Positions 6,911 to 15,185 of a stretch of 41,167 nt of DNA are shown piece after piece. The notes below the pieces were generated by a model. It had not been told where the DNA came from, made no database searches, and saw only the letters and a list, made by a program, of their open reading frames with translations. This DNA is from an uncultured Verrucomicrobiota bacterium (GTDB taxonomy: Bacteria; Verrucomicrobiota; Verrucomicrobiia; Verrucomicrobiales; Verrucomicrobiaceae). Every line of letters starts with the position of its first letter. Position 1 is the stretch's first letter. Location: positions 1-41,167 of the forward strand of contig CAILZI010000245.1 in NCBI GenBank assembly GCA_903838675.1. The letters are read 5' to 3'. The translations under genes and the position numbers were made by a program.

Positions 6911-7656
6911 CAGAAGAAGAACAGGGCCGTGAGCAGGGCATTGGCAATGAACACGCTCAGCAAGGAGACAACGACTGAGCGAGTGGTGGCGAGACCGACA
7001 CCTTCGGCACCGCCGGAGACATTCAAGCCGATGCTGCAGGCGATGGTGACGATGAGCACCCCGAACACGCCGCTTTTGAGCAGGCCGATGCCAATGTCGC
7101 GCAATTCAACGTACTGCAACGCATGAGTGACGAAGAAGGCGGTGGACATGTGCAGGGAGAAATGGCCGATCAGCCAGCCACCGGCGAGGCCGACGTAGAT
7201 GCTGAACACCGTCAGCAGCGGCAGCATGATGACCATGGCCAGAAAGCGCGGAACGATGAGCCATGACATGGGGGGAATGGCCATGACCTCAAGCGCTTCG
7301 ATCTCTTCCGAGACTTTCATGGTGCCGAGCTCCGCCGTCACCGAAGAACCGCTGCGGCCAATGACGATGACCGCTGTTACGAGCGGGGCGAGTTCGCGAA
7401 TGAGGCTGGAGGAGACGAGTCCGGGAACAAAAGCCGTGGCGCCGAGTTTAGCGAGCTGGGCGGCCGACTGCATGGCCAGCACCACGCCGATGGTCAGGGC
7501 GGTGAGAGCGGACATGGGCACTGCATGAACACCGATGCGCACGATTTGAGCAAAGGTGTGGCCGAAGCGCCACCCCCTGCCGCGAAATGGAGCGACGAAG
7601 AGCCAGTAGAGCAGACTTCCGCACAGTTCGAAGTATTGGCGGAATGCTTCGCTCAT
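6910..7656 (-). CDS. mlaE: MlaE-like ABC transporter permease
   Basis: 248-residue integral membrane permease of the MCE/Mla lipid transporter. Five to six hydrophobic segments are visible, with the characteristic family core ELAPLVTAVIVIGRSGSSV followed by AELGTMKVSEEIEALEVM (roughly residues 89-125), the ATPase-coupling region of MlaE proteins. The N-terminus carries the amphipathic FRQYFELCGSLLYWL segment. It starts 18 bp after the STAS gene and probably shares its transcript. Its stop TGA is followed at once by a copy of the mlaF start (TGATG), a relic of direct coupling to mlaF before an element inserted. The coding sequence itself is intact. Confidence 0.92.
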   Translation of the reverse strand: MSEAFRQYFELCGSLLYWLFVAPFRGRGWRFGHTFAQIVRIGVHAVPMSALTALTIGVVLAMQSAAQLAKLGATAFVPGLVSSSLIRELAPLVTAVIVIGRSGSSVTAELGTMKVSEEIEALEVMAIPPMSWLIVPRFLAMVIMLPLLTVFSIYVGLAGGWLIGHFSLHMSTAFFVTHALQYVELRDIGIGLLKSGVFGVLIVTIACSIGLNVSGGAEGVGLATTRSVVVSLLSVFIANALLTALFFF

Positions 7657-7674
7657 GGGCGGATTTGAAAAAGA

Positions 7675-8025
7675 CTAACGTTTGCTGGTCAGGTCGGGGG
7701 CGTTTAAGGCGGCTTCAACCGTGGGAAGATGGGTGATGAAGTCGCCGAGGCGCACGATTTTGAAGGAGGCATCCACACGGCCCTGAATGCCAGCCAGCGC
7801 AAATTCTGTGCCCGCGCTGCTGGCGTGTTGAAAGTATTCCACCACCACGGCCCAGACGGGGGTGTTGACGAAGGTCACCTTGGTGAAGTCGATGATCAGC
7901 CGTTTAACACCGGCCTTCATCTGCTCGCGCACGACTTTTTGGAATTCGGGCACGGTCGCCAAGTCGGCATCGCCCTCGAGTTCGATGACGACGGCGTTGG
8001 GGTGGGTGCGAACGGTAGGTTTCAT
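7675..8025 (-). CDS. STAS domain protein (MlaB-like or anti-sigma antagonist-like)
   Basis: 116-residue single STAS domain. The core reads LIIDFTKVTFVNTPVWAVV (43-61); the position of the phosphoacceptor serine of SpoIIAA/RsbV proteins is Thr55, preceded by Asn54 instead of Asp. A threonine at this site is reported as important in MlaB, the STAS subunit of the E. coli Mla ABC complex, so its place 18 bp before mlaE suggests an MlaB role. Alternatively, or in addition, it may be a partner of the phosphatase/HATPase protein at the far end of the cluster. It begins 15 bp after the xylulokinase stop, so it could also be transcribed from the xylB promoter. No Shine-Dalgarno sequence is visible. 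Confidence 0.85.
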   Translation of the reverse strand: MKPTVRTHPNAVVIELEGDADLATVPEFQKVVREQMKAGVKRLIIDFTKVTFVNTPVWAVVVEYFQHASSAGTEFALAGIQGRVDASFKIVRLGDFITHLPTVEAALNAPDLTSKR

Positions 8026-8040
8026 GAAGGTGTCAGGCGG

Positions 8041-9543
8041 TCAGAGCCAGCCGGTTTGATTGAGACGGCCGGTGAGCTCCATCTGCCGTTCCAGTTGTGC
8101 GGCATAGAGCGCGGCATTTTCGGCATTGGGTTTGCAGCGGGTGGATTCGTCGAGCGTGACGAGCTTTGCGCAGAGCTGCTCATAGCTCACGCGTTCGCCG
8201 CCGCCCTGGTTGGCGTGGGCATAGGCGGCCTGGATGGCACCACCGAGCGCGGCGCCTTCGCTGGTGCTGAGAGTGACGACTTCGGCATTGAAGCAGTCTG
8301 CGGCGATCTGACGCCAGACCGCGCTTTTGCTGCCTCCGCCGGTGAGGCGAATTTCAGTCGGATTCATGCCGAGATCACGGAAGCGTTTCAAGCCATAGGC
8401 GAGACCGAGGGTGGCACCTTCAACGGCAGCGCGTGCGAAGTTTGCAGGGGCCATGTTGGTTGGGCGGAGTCCATGGATGACACCGGTGCCGTTCGGCAGG
8501 TTCGGGGTGCGTTCACCATTGAGGTAGGGCAGGAACATCACGCCATCGGCACCGACGGGAGCGGAATTCACGGCAACTTCGAGCTGGCGCAAGTCCCAGC
8601 GGAACATCTCACGCACCTGTTCGGTGACGACGGTGACGTTCATGGTGCAGACGAGCGGCAGCCATTGATCGGTGCTGTCGCAGAAGGCGGCCACTTCACC
8701 CTGGCCATCGACCACGGGGGAGCCTGCCACGCCGTAGAGAGTGCCGCTGGTGCCAAAACTTGCGGTGACGACACCGGGCTTGATGTTGCCGGTGCCGATC
8801 GCGCCCATCATGTTGTCACCACCGCCGGCGCTGATGATGACATCGAAGTTCAGGCCCCATTTCACCGCGAGGTCTTTGCGGATGGTGCCATGCACGGATT
8901 TTGAAGAACCGAGAGGTGGCAGCATTGCGCGCACGCTGGGGTCGATGTAATCGCAGATTTCATAGGCCCACTGGCGGGTGTTCACATTGAGGATGCCTAT
9001 GCCGGAGGCATCGCCGTATTCCATGCGCTTCACGCCGCTGAGCCAGAAATTGATGTAATCGTGCGGCAGCAGGATGGTCTTCGTCTTCGCGAAGTTTTCC
9101 GGCTCGTTTTGCTTCATCCAGAGCAGCTTAGGAATCGTGTAGCCTGGCAGCATGGCATTGCCAGCGGTGGCGATCACGCCCTGCTGGCCGCCGAAATGAT
9201 GCGCGATCTCCGCGCACTGCGCCTGAGTGGAGGTGTCGCACCAGAGCTTCGCGTGGCGGACTGGTTTGTCGTCTGCACCGAGAGTCACGAGACCGTGCTG
9301 CTGCCCGCTGACGCCGATGCCGGCGATTTTGGCTTTGTCCTTGCCGATCTGTTCGAGGCACTGCTGCACGGAGGCGTCCACCGCGTCCAGCCATGACTGA
9401 GGATCCTGTTCGAGGTGCCCGGGCGGCAGTCCATCAATCAATTCATAGGTGCTGTGGCCGGAGGCTAGAATTTTGCCAGAGTCGAGGTCGAGGACGATGG
9501 CCTTGGTGCTCTGCGTGCCGCTGTCGATGCCGAGGAAATACAT
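8041..9543 (-). CDS. xylB: xylulokinase
   Basis: 500-residue FGGY-family kinase that phosphorylates D-xylulose to xylulose 5-phosphate for the pentose phosphate pathway. The N-terminal phosphate-binding segment GIDSGTQSTK (5-14), the xylulokinase-typical GVSGQQHG (77-84), the likely catalytic Asp243 in AGGGDN and the block LNGERTPN are present; the length matches XylB (about 490-500). The cognate xylose isomerase is not adjacent but lies at 22638-23948 on the other strand. The next gene downstream, 15 bp away, is the STAS protein of the lipid-transport cluster. A promoter-like pair is seen at 9602-9574. No Shine-Dalgarno sequence; the bases before the ATG are pyrimidine-rich. Confidence 0.92.
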   Translation of the reverse strand: MYFLGIDSGTQSTKAIVLDLDSGKILASGHSTYELIDGLPPGHLEQDPQSWLDAVDASVQQCLEQIGKDKAKIAGIGVSGQQHGLVTLGADDKPVRHAKLWCDTSTQAQCAEIAHHFGGQQGVIATAGNAMLPGYTIPKLLWMKQNEPENFAKTKTILLPHDYINFWLSGVKRMEYGDASGIGILNVNTRQWAYEICDYIDPSVRAMLPPLGSSKSVHGTIRKDLAVKWGLNFDVIISAGGGDNMMGAIGTGNIKPGVVTASFGTSGTLYGVAGSPVVDGQGEVAAFCDSTDQWLPLVCTMNVTVVTEQVREMFRWDLRQLEVAVNSAPVGADGVMFLPYLNGERTPNLPNGTGVIHGLRPTNMAPANFARAAVEGATLGLAYGLKRFRDLGMNPTEIRLTGGGSKSAVWRQIAADCFNAEVVTLSTSEGAALGGAIQAAYAHANQGGGERVSYEQLCAKLVTLDESTRCKPNAENAALYAAQLERQMELTGRLNQTGWL

Positions 9544-9573
9544 GAAAGGAAGGATGGTTGGGGTCGGCGAAAG

Positions 9574-9602
9574 GTTTACGGTGGGGAGTGCGGGCTGGTC
9601 AA
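9574..9602 (-). promoter_or_regulatory. weak promoter candidate for xylB
   Basis: Minus-strand TTGACC (9602-9597), a 17-bp gap and GTAAAC (9579-9574); shifting by one gives TAAACC. A second TTGACC lies at 9610-9605, so GGTCAAGTGGTCAAGG on the plus strand is a short direct repeat that could instead be an operator. The leader would be about 24 nt. The -10 match is poor. Confidence 0.3.
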
Positions 9603-9636
9603 GTGGTCAAGGTGCCAAACAGGATGGGGCAAAAGC

Positions 9637-11304
9637 TCAATCCTTCGACTGAATGTTCCCGGATTTACGGATGGCGCGCATGAGCCGCCAGCCGAAGAAG
9701 AGGGACACCGCATAGCCCAGCGCGCCGAAGATGGACACATCGTAGAACAGCGGGGCGGCCTTGCGGCTCCACAGTTCACTCGATCCGAGAAAGATCGCGG
9801 CGGTGAGGATGCCGAGGACGAGGCGGTTGACGATGGGATCGAGGTGGCGGTGGTCGATGTGCACCGTGAATGAGCCGTCACGGAAACGGGCCAGCATGTC
9901 GTTGATGTCACGTGGCAGTGCGGTGAGCAGACGATTCCAGACGCGGAAGGAGCGCCGGGCGCGTTTGGCGATGCGGCCCGGCGAAAAACGGCGAAGCATC
10001 AGGCGCGTGCAGTAGGGCTGCATCAGCTCGGCCAGACTCACGTCCGGACTGAAGCGGCGCGATGTGCCTTCCAGTACGATGAGGGTCTTCAGCAGCATCG
10101 CGAGTGATGGGGGCAGTACGATGTGATGACTGCGGATGATTTCGACGAGATTGCTCAGGGCGGCACCCACGTGGATGTCATTGAGCGGGTGGCCGGTGTA
10201 ATCCGCCATGAACTCCTGCAGATCAGCGCGCAGTTTTTCACGGTCACAGTCGGGAGGTACGGAGCCCAGGCGGAGAACCTGCTCCGCCACGAGTTCAGAG
10301 TCGTTTTCCACGATGCCGAGGAGCAGCGCCTCGACTTCGTCGCGCAAATCTTCATCAATTCGGCCGACCATGCCACAGTCGATGACGCCGACGATGTTGC
10401 CGGGGAGCAGGATGAGGTTTCCAGGATGCGGATCGGCGTGGTAGAAGCCGTCGCGGAAGACCATTTCGAGATACATGTTGGCACCACGTTTGGCGAACTC
10501 ACCGAGATCCACGCCGGACTGTTGCAGCGCCTCAATGTCGGTGCCGATGATGCCGTCCAGACGCTGCATGGTGACGACCTGATGTGAGCAGAGCTCGCTG
10601 AAGAGTTCCGGGATGCAGACGGTCGGGTCGTCGGCAAAGTTGCGGCCAAATTCCTCCTGATTCTGGCGCTCGTAGGTAAGATCGAGCTCTCGCAGGAGGG
10701 TGCGGCGGAACTGGCGCACGACAGCCAGCGGCTGGTAGGAGCGCAGGGCAGGCGAGTGCTTTTCCAGCAGCTCGGCGAGCGCTTGAACGATCTCAACATC
10801 GGTGGCGGCCTGTTCGGCCACGCCCGCGCGGCGTACTTTGACGACGACGCTGTGGCCGGTGTGAAGCCGTGCTGCATGGACCTGGGCCACGGAGGCGGCG
10901 GCGAGAGGGGTGTCTTCAAAGCTGGCAAAGAGCTGTTCAATCGGCTGGCCGAGCTCCGCTTCAATGGTCGCACGAGCCACGGCAGAGGGGTCAGGGGGCA
11001 CATTGGCCTGCAGCTGGGAAAGTTCCTCGGTCAACTCAGGGCCGAGCATGTCGGCACGAGTGCTGAGCATCTGGCCGAGCTTGATGAAGGTGGTGCCAAG
11101 TTCGGTGAGTGCCATGCGTACACGTGCTGCCTGCGTCACACCGGCGGTGAGTGACTGGCCGTCGGCGCTCTTGAGCCGGTCCTGCAGCCAGGTGTATTTG
11201 AAGCCACCGAACAAATCTGCCAGACCATACTTGCCGAGCACGGCGGCGATTTCCGCGATGCGCTTGGCATAACGTTCGAGGCGAGCCAGGGCGTCAATCT
11301 TCAT
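9637..11304 (-). CDS. UbiB/ABC1 family atypical kinase
   Basis: 555-residue member of the UbiB/ABC1/ADCK family, linked to ubiquinone or other isoprenoid-lipid metabolism. The family KxGQ motif is present as KLGQ (75-78), with STRADMLGPEL following. The Ala-rich loop AAASVAQVH is at 135-143 and the conserved VVVKVRR lysine just after. The catalytic-loop equivalent HADPHPGN is at 289-296, and the metal-binding loop reads IDCGMVGR (308-315), with DCG instead of DFG. Two hydrophobic segments near the C-terminus (RLVLGILTAAIFLG and SIFGALGYAVSLFFG) anchor it to the membrane, as in UbiB. I start at the ATG at 11304 rather than further upstream because homology begins there and GAGG lies about 10 bp before it. 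Confidence 0.9.
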   Translation of the reverse strand: MKIDALARLERYAKRIAEIAAVLGKYGLADLFGGFKYTWLQDRLKSADGQSLTAGVTQAARVRMALTELGTTFIKLGQMLSTRADMLGPELTEELSQLQANVPPDPSAVARATIEAELGQPIEQLFASFEDTPLAAASVAQVHAARLHTGHSVVVKVRRAGVAEQAATDVEIVQALAELLEKHSPALRSYQPLAVVRQFRRTLLRELDLTYERQNQEEFGRNFADDPTVCIPELFSELCSHQVVTMQRLDGIIGTDIEALQQSGVDLGEFAKRGANMYLEMVFRDGFYHADPHPGNLILLPGNIVGVIDCGMVGRIDEDLRDEVEALLLGIVENDSELVAEQVLRLGSVPPDCDREKLRADLQEFMADYTGHPLNDIHVGAALSNLVEIIRSHHIVLPPSLAMLLKTLIVLEGTSRRFSPDVSLAELMQPYCTRLMLRRFSPGRIAKRARRSFRVWNRLLTALPRDINDMLARFRDGSFTVHIDHRHLDPIVNRLVLGILTAAIFLGSSELWSRKAAPLFYDVSIFGALGYAVSLFFGWRLMRAIRKSGNIQSKD

Positions 11305-11395
11305 ACAGGGGCAACCTCGACACGAATGAGGTGTCTGACAATGCGGAATGCTCACTCTCGGCTGGCGATTGTGGCAGCCGCGGGTATGCATGGGC

Positions 11396-11977
11396 ATGAG
11401 CACTCCCAAAATTCTCGCTTTTGCAGGCAGCACCCGGACCGCCTCTTATAACAAGCAGCTTGTTCGTTTTGCAGCAGACGCCGCACGTGCCGCCGGAGCG
11501 GAGGTGACGCTGCTGGATCTGCGCGATTTCCCGATGCCGTTGTTTGACGGTGATCTGGAAGACCAGGGGGGGCTGCCTGAGAATGCCAAGAAATTGAAGG
11601 CCATTTTTCGTGAGCATGATGCTCTGCTGATCGCCTCACCGGAGTACAACAGCTCCATCACCGCCGTGCTTAAAAACAGCCTCGACTGGATTTCTCGTGG
11701 TGAGACAGACGATGAGCCGGCGCTTGCAGCCTTTCGTGGCAAGACCGCCGCTCTGCTCAGTGCTTCACCCGGGGCGCTGGGCGGGCTGCGGGGTCTGGTT
11801 CATCTGCGAGCCATTCTGGGCAACATTGGCGTCATTGTTTTGCCGGATCAGGTGGCAGTTTCCAAGGCGCATGAAGCCTTTGATGAAAAGGGTGGGATCA
11901 AGGATGAACGCTCAGCCAAGCAGGTGACGCGGGTGGCCCAAGGTCTCGTCGATTTCCTGAAAAAGCATGTGGGCTGA
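11396..11977 (+). CDS. NADPH-dependent FMN reductase
   Basis: 193-residue flavodoxin-fold oxidoreductase (NADPH-dependent FMN reductase/azoreductase family), predicted to reduce flavin or quinones in the cytoplasm. The FMN phosphate loop FAGSTRTASYNKQL follows the first beta strand, and the PEYNSSITAVLKNSLDW block, which contacts the flavin, is clear. The frame is open back to 11348; I start at the ATG at 11396 (MSTPKILAFAG), where the flavodoxin fold begins. An ATG at 11390 is equally possible, and neither has a Shine-Dalgarno sequence. It is divergent from the UbiB gene and convergent with the barrel protein gene, with only 8 bp between the two stops. Confidence 0.87.
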   Translation: MSTPKILAFAGSTRTASYNKQLVRFAADAARAAGAEVTLLDLRDFPMPLFDGDLEDQGGLPENAKKLKAIFREHDALLIASPEYNSSITAVLKNSLDWISRGETDDEPALAAFRGKTAALLSASPGALGGLRGLVHLRAILGNIGVIVLPDQVAVSKAHEAFDEKGGIKDERSAKQVTRVAQGLVDFLKKHVG

Positions 11978-11985
11978 TGGCTGCA

Positions 11986-12936
11986 CTACCAATCAAAAAA
12001 CAGCCGCGCATATACGGTGCCTGAGTACACCTTGTAACTGGAATCATCCTGGGTGGAAGCGGACTTCGTGTAACTGCCGATCACGTCGAAGGCGAGGTAT
12101 TTCAGCGGCTGCCAGGTCACGGTCATGGTGGGCGTCCAAATGGTGTCAGTGCGGACGACATGAATGAATCGTTCGATGGAGTACTGAAGCGAGGGGGTGA
12201 AATAGAGCTTCTGCCCTTTGAGGGGGGTGAAAGTCACGCCCAGATTGACATTGTGCTTGTGCTTGTTGGGCACAAAATCCGTCGGGCTGCCGTTGTCCAT
12301 GTAATAGTATTCGTAGCTCCAGGTCGGAGTGAACCATGGCCTGCAGAGCCAGGAAAACTCTGCCGCGGCACGATACGAGTAGGTGTCCATTGTGCGTGCA
12401 CCCGTCGCACGGTTAAACAGGCGTGAAAATGACCAGCTCAAAGGCAGGTTCATGTCCAGCTTCTTGTCGAAGAAGGTCCGATCATAGCTGAGCATCTGGC
12501 TGAAAGTACTGGAGATAAAGTCCTGGGTGGCATTGTCAGCCCTGCCATAGTAGAACCATGATTCATCAAAGGTGTTGGACAGAGTCCAGTGTTCATTGAA
12601 CTCGGCATCGAGGGAGATGCCGGCAAACTGGGCGTACTGGGTGTCTGACTGCGCATCTTCCTGCGTGTTGAAGACGTTGTTCGTCACCGAGAACATCGAA
12701 CTGGTGCGGAACTGCATGGAGAGAATCTGGCCGAGCTTTTCATACCAGCTCTGATTCTGGCCCGCAGCGGATGAGATCGACTGGTCTTCCTCTGAACTTC
12801 CGGACCGCTGAAAAGTGACTCTTGGCAGCAAGCGGAGACGGGACTGGATGATGTTGGAATGTCTCGTGGTTGTGGCTGCTCCCAGGCTGTTCGTGAGAAC
12901 TGCCAGAGTTAGAAAAATGAAAGCCCGGGTGCGCAT
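11986..12936 (-). CDS. predicted outer-membrane beta-barrel protein
   Basis: Unrecognised 316-residue exported protein. A signal peptide is evident (MRTRAFIFLTLAVLTNSLGAA). The mature part is rich in alternating aromatic strands (such as WSYEYYYMDN, HNVNLGVTFTPL, KLYFTPSLQYSIERF, TMTVTWQPLKYLAFDVIGSY) and ends VYARLFFDW, with an aromatic C-terminal residue as in many outer-membrane barrels. I infer a barrel of roughly 10-14 strands; the ligand or role is unknown. It lies 54 bp downstream of the small secreted protein gene on the same strand, and both lie downstream of the FHA genes. Confidence 0.75.
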   Translation of the reverse strand: MRTRAFIFLTLAVLTNSLGAATTTRHSNIIQSRLRLLPRVTFQRSGSSEEDQSISSAAGQNQSWYEKLGQILSMQFRTSSMFSVTNNVFNTQEDAQSDTQYAQFAGISLDAEFNEHWTLSNTFDESWFYYGRADNATQDFISSTFSQMLSYDRTFFDKKLDMNLPLSWSFSRLFNRATGARTMDTYSYRAAAEFSWLCRPWFTPTWSYEYYYMDNGSPTDFVPNKHKHNVNLGVTFTPLKGQKLYFTPSLQYSIERFIHVVRTDTIWTPTMTVTWQPLKYLAFDVIGSYTKSASTQDDSSYKVYSGTVYARLFFDW

Positions 12937-12990
12937 CCTTCAAAAATCAGCCGGATGGAAGTTCGGATGAAAGGTGAATACCGGAGCAGT

Positions 12991-13230
12991 TCATTTTTTC
13001 TTGGACTCGGCTGCCTGCGCTTGTTTTTCGATCAAGCGCTGGGTTCTTTGCTGCTGACGCAGGACCCCGATCCGCTGAGAACTGCCGCCTGCGGTCAGAT
13101 CATTGCGCCGCTGGGAAGCCACCACTTTGACCTGCGTCGGAGGGGAGGCCAGGACTGCGGGGGCGGCAAACAGAACAGCGACTGCTGCTGCACGAAGCAG
13201 ATGCAAAGAAGGGTGGGCATGTGTGTTCAT
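12991..13230 (-). CDS. small secreted protein of unknown function
   Basis: 79-residue protein. A signal peptide (MNTHAHPSLHLLRAAAVAVLFAAPAVLAS) is followed by about 50 residues with no cysteines: a short beta-like part (PTQVKVVASQR), then a basic, glutamine-rich, probably helical tail (LRQQQRTQRLIEKQAQAAESKKK). No family recognised. The frame is open further upstream, but the signal peptide fixes the start at 13230. It precedes the barrel protein gene by 54 bp and may be a periplasmic partner of it. Confidence 0.6.
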   Translation of the reverse strand: MNTHAHPSLHLLRAAAVAVLFAAPAVLASPPTQVKVVASQRRNDLTAGGSSQRIGVLRQQQRTQRLIEKQAQAAESKKK

Positions 13231-13392
13231 GAGCAATGTCGTAAGCCAGCCGGTGTTCGTCCCTGTACTGCTGGGATGCAGCGGTTCACGAGAGATGCTT
13301 AGAAATAACCATGGCAAACTGGCTTCTTGCAAGTGCTGTAGAAGGATTCCCACAAAACAGCTAACGCAGGCAAAAGCTGACCATGTTGATGT

Positions 13393-15087
13393 TTACCGGG
13401 GCTTGCCGGTGCCAGCGGTGGCGGCGGCTTTTTTCGTACCGGGACCACGGGTGCGTTCGGATTTGATCGGGACGGGAGCAAGCCGGATGGTCTCTACTTG
13501 AACAATCAGGGGCAGTGGGAAACCGGCGGCATCCTGTGCGCTTTCGCCGCCAGTGGATGGCTGCACATCACGCAGTGAGGCGATCCTGGCCTCCAGTTCA
13601 GCAAGCTCACGGCGTGCGGCCTCGATCTGTCCGGTAACTTCTCCAAGCTGGGAGTTCGGCACCGGCTCCGGAGTTTTGGAGGCTTTAGGAACGTCTTCCT
13701 GGACAGTCTGGCGCCTTGGGGGGGCGATTTGCGATCCGCCATGGGAACCGTTGGACAGTGCGTCGCGGTAGCGCTGCTCAACAGCAGCGAGGCGTTGCCG
13801 GGCATCCACAAGCTGCTGCTTTGTTGCGGAGAGTTCCTGATTGAGCTGATCCAATTCAATACGTTTGGCCCTGGCTTCCGCGATGCGGCTGGTTTCAAGG
13901 GCGAGTTCGGTGGTGCGTGCAGCCAGTTTCTTTTCGCAAGAGGCCAGCTCATCCTGCATGCGCTGAAGCGAGCCTTCGGTGGCCGCGCCTTTCTGCTCCA
14001 GCGCCATGAGGAGTGATTCGAGGTCTTTGACGGCTGCTTCATCACGCTGCTGTTTTGCACTGAGCGCCAAGGTGGCGGTGTTGAGCGAGGCGTGTTTGGC
14101 CTCCTCTTCTACGATGCGATTCTCGTGCTCAATGATCTGCTGGCGCAGAGTGTTTAACAAGGCCTCGTCCTGCTCGCACTCATCACGCACCTGTTTGAGG
14201 CGTGCGGTGGCTTCCTCTTTTTGAGCTGACAGACTTTCAATCTCCTGCTGGGCTGCGGCAGCAGTGGCGTTGAGACGCTGGACCTCGGTGGACTTTTCGT
14301 AATGCTGGGCATTGAGGCGTTCGAGGGCGGCGGTTTTGTCGTCGTGCTGGCGGGAGAGAGAACTGATGGTCTCCAGCCAATCACGATGGGCGGATTCAGC
14401 CTGCTGTACGGCGGCTTTTGTGGGCGCGAGTTTTTCCTCCTCAGCACGCAGTGACTCCACCCGGGCCAGATGCAGGGCGCGCTCTTTTTCAGCACGCTGC
14501 TGCCAGTCACGCAGCTCTTTTTCAGCCGCGTCGACTTCGGCCTTGAGCCGGGTTTTCTCAGCTTCCAGTTTTGCGACGGCTTCCAAGTGGGCTTTGTCGG
14601 GAAGCGGTGGTTCCGTGGGAGCCTGTGCTATTGGGACCTGATCTGCCGGGGAGGATGTAACCAGAGCTGGTTCTTCAGCAGGTGGAACAGGTGCTGCCGG
14701 GGCTGGTGAATCTGGAACCGACTTTGCTGCGGGGGGTGCAGGTGCCGCAGTTGCTTTTGCAACAGGGGGAAGGGGAGCTGAATCTGGGGCCGAAGCCGCG
14801 TCTTCGAGGTCGAGCTTCCCAATGAGCGGGCCAAAGGCGATGGTGTCGCCATGGAGCAGGGTGCAACTGAGCTGCTGTTCACCATTGACGAAGGTGCCGG
14901 CCGTGGATTTTAGATCGAAGACCTGCAGGCTGCCATCTGCGTTTTGCACGATTTCAGCATGGTGCGAAGATATGCGCTCGTCATCGACCACAATGTCATT
15001 GTCCTCTTCACGTCCGAGGGTGATGTGTTCCTTGAGAGGAACCACCACTTCTTGTCCGTCTTCAAGAACGAAAGTGAGTTTGGCCAT
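13393..15087 (-). CDS. FHA domain / coiled-coil protein (short paralog)
   Basis: 564 residues. An N-terminal FHA phosphothreonine-binding domain (about 1-95) has the conserved GR (25-26), ISSHH (39-43) and NG (68-69). Then comes a Pro/Ala-rich linker (about 100-160), a long heptad-like coiled coil (about 165-440) rich in Glu, Lys, Gln and Ala, a second coiled segment (LGEVTGQIEAARRELAELE) and a basic tail. Probably a cytoplasmic scaffold or filament-like protein that docks on phosphothreonine proteins; function unknown. It is a tandem paralog of the gene at 15186-17648: the first 70 residues are 77 percent identical without gaps. A similar box lies about 45 bp upstream of both starts, so each may have its own promoter. 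Confidence 0.8.
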   Translation of the reverse strand: MAKLTFVLEDGQEVVVPLKEHITLGREEDNDIVVDDERISSHHAEIVQNADGSLQVFDLKSTAGTFVNGEQQLSCTLLHGDTIAFGPLIGKLDLEDAASAPDSAPLPPVAKATAAPAPPAAKSVPDSPAPAAPVPPAEEPALVTSSPADQVPIAQAPTEPPLPDKAHLEAVAKLEAEKTRLKAEVDAAEKELRDWQQRAEKERALHLARVESLRAEEEKLAPTKAAVQQAESAHRDWLETISSLSRQHDDKTAALERLNAQHYEKSTEVQRLNATAAAAQQEIESLSAQKEEATARLKQVRDECEQDEALLNTLRQQIIEHENRIVEEEAKHASLNTATLALSAKQQRDEAAVKDLESLLMALEQKGAATEGSLQRMQDELASCEKKLAARTTELALETSRIAEARAKRIELDQLNQELSATKQQLVDARQRLAAVEQRYRDALSNGSHGGSQIAPPRRQTVQEDVPKASKTPEPVPNSQLGEVTGQIEAARRELAELEARIASLRDVQPSTGGESAQDAAGFPLPLIVQVETIRLAPVPIKSERTRGPGTKKAAATAGTGKPR

Positions 15088-15130
15088 GGGGGATTTTGCG
15101 GTGAAACCGGCGCAGCAAAGTCGATGAAGC

Positions 15131-15153
15131 GCGTGGAATCAATCAGGCATTTG
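15131..15153 (-). promoter_or_regulatory. upstream box shared by the two FHA genes (copy 1)
   Basis: This 23-bp block matches 17701-17723 at 20 positions. Minus-strand core GATTGATTC, then CACGC here and AACGC in the other copy. It ends 43 bp before the short FHA gene. TTGATT could serve as a -35; 17 bp further on both copies have TTTG(C/T)T, a poor -10. Either a promoter or a regulator site retained after gene duplication. Confidence 0.4.
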
Positions 15154-15185
15154 AATCTGCCGGAAAATGATGCAGGAACAGTGCC

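Noticed and set aside
7729..8904. 391-codon open frame on the plus strand
   Set aside because: Antisense to the STAS gene and xylulokinase, both clear proteins.
11305..11433. N-terminal extension of the UbiB-family gene
   Set aside because: The added sequence has no family similarity and overlaps the divergent promoter region.
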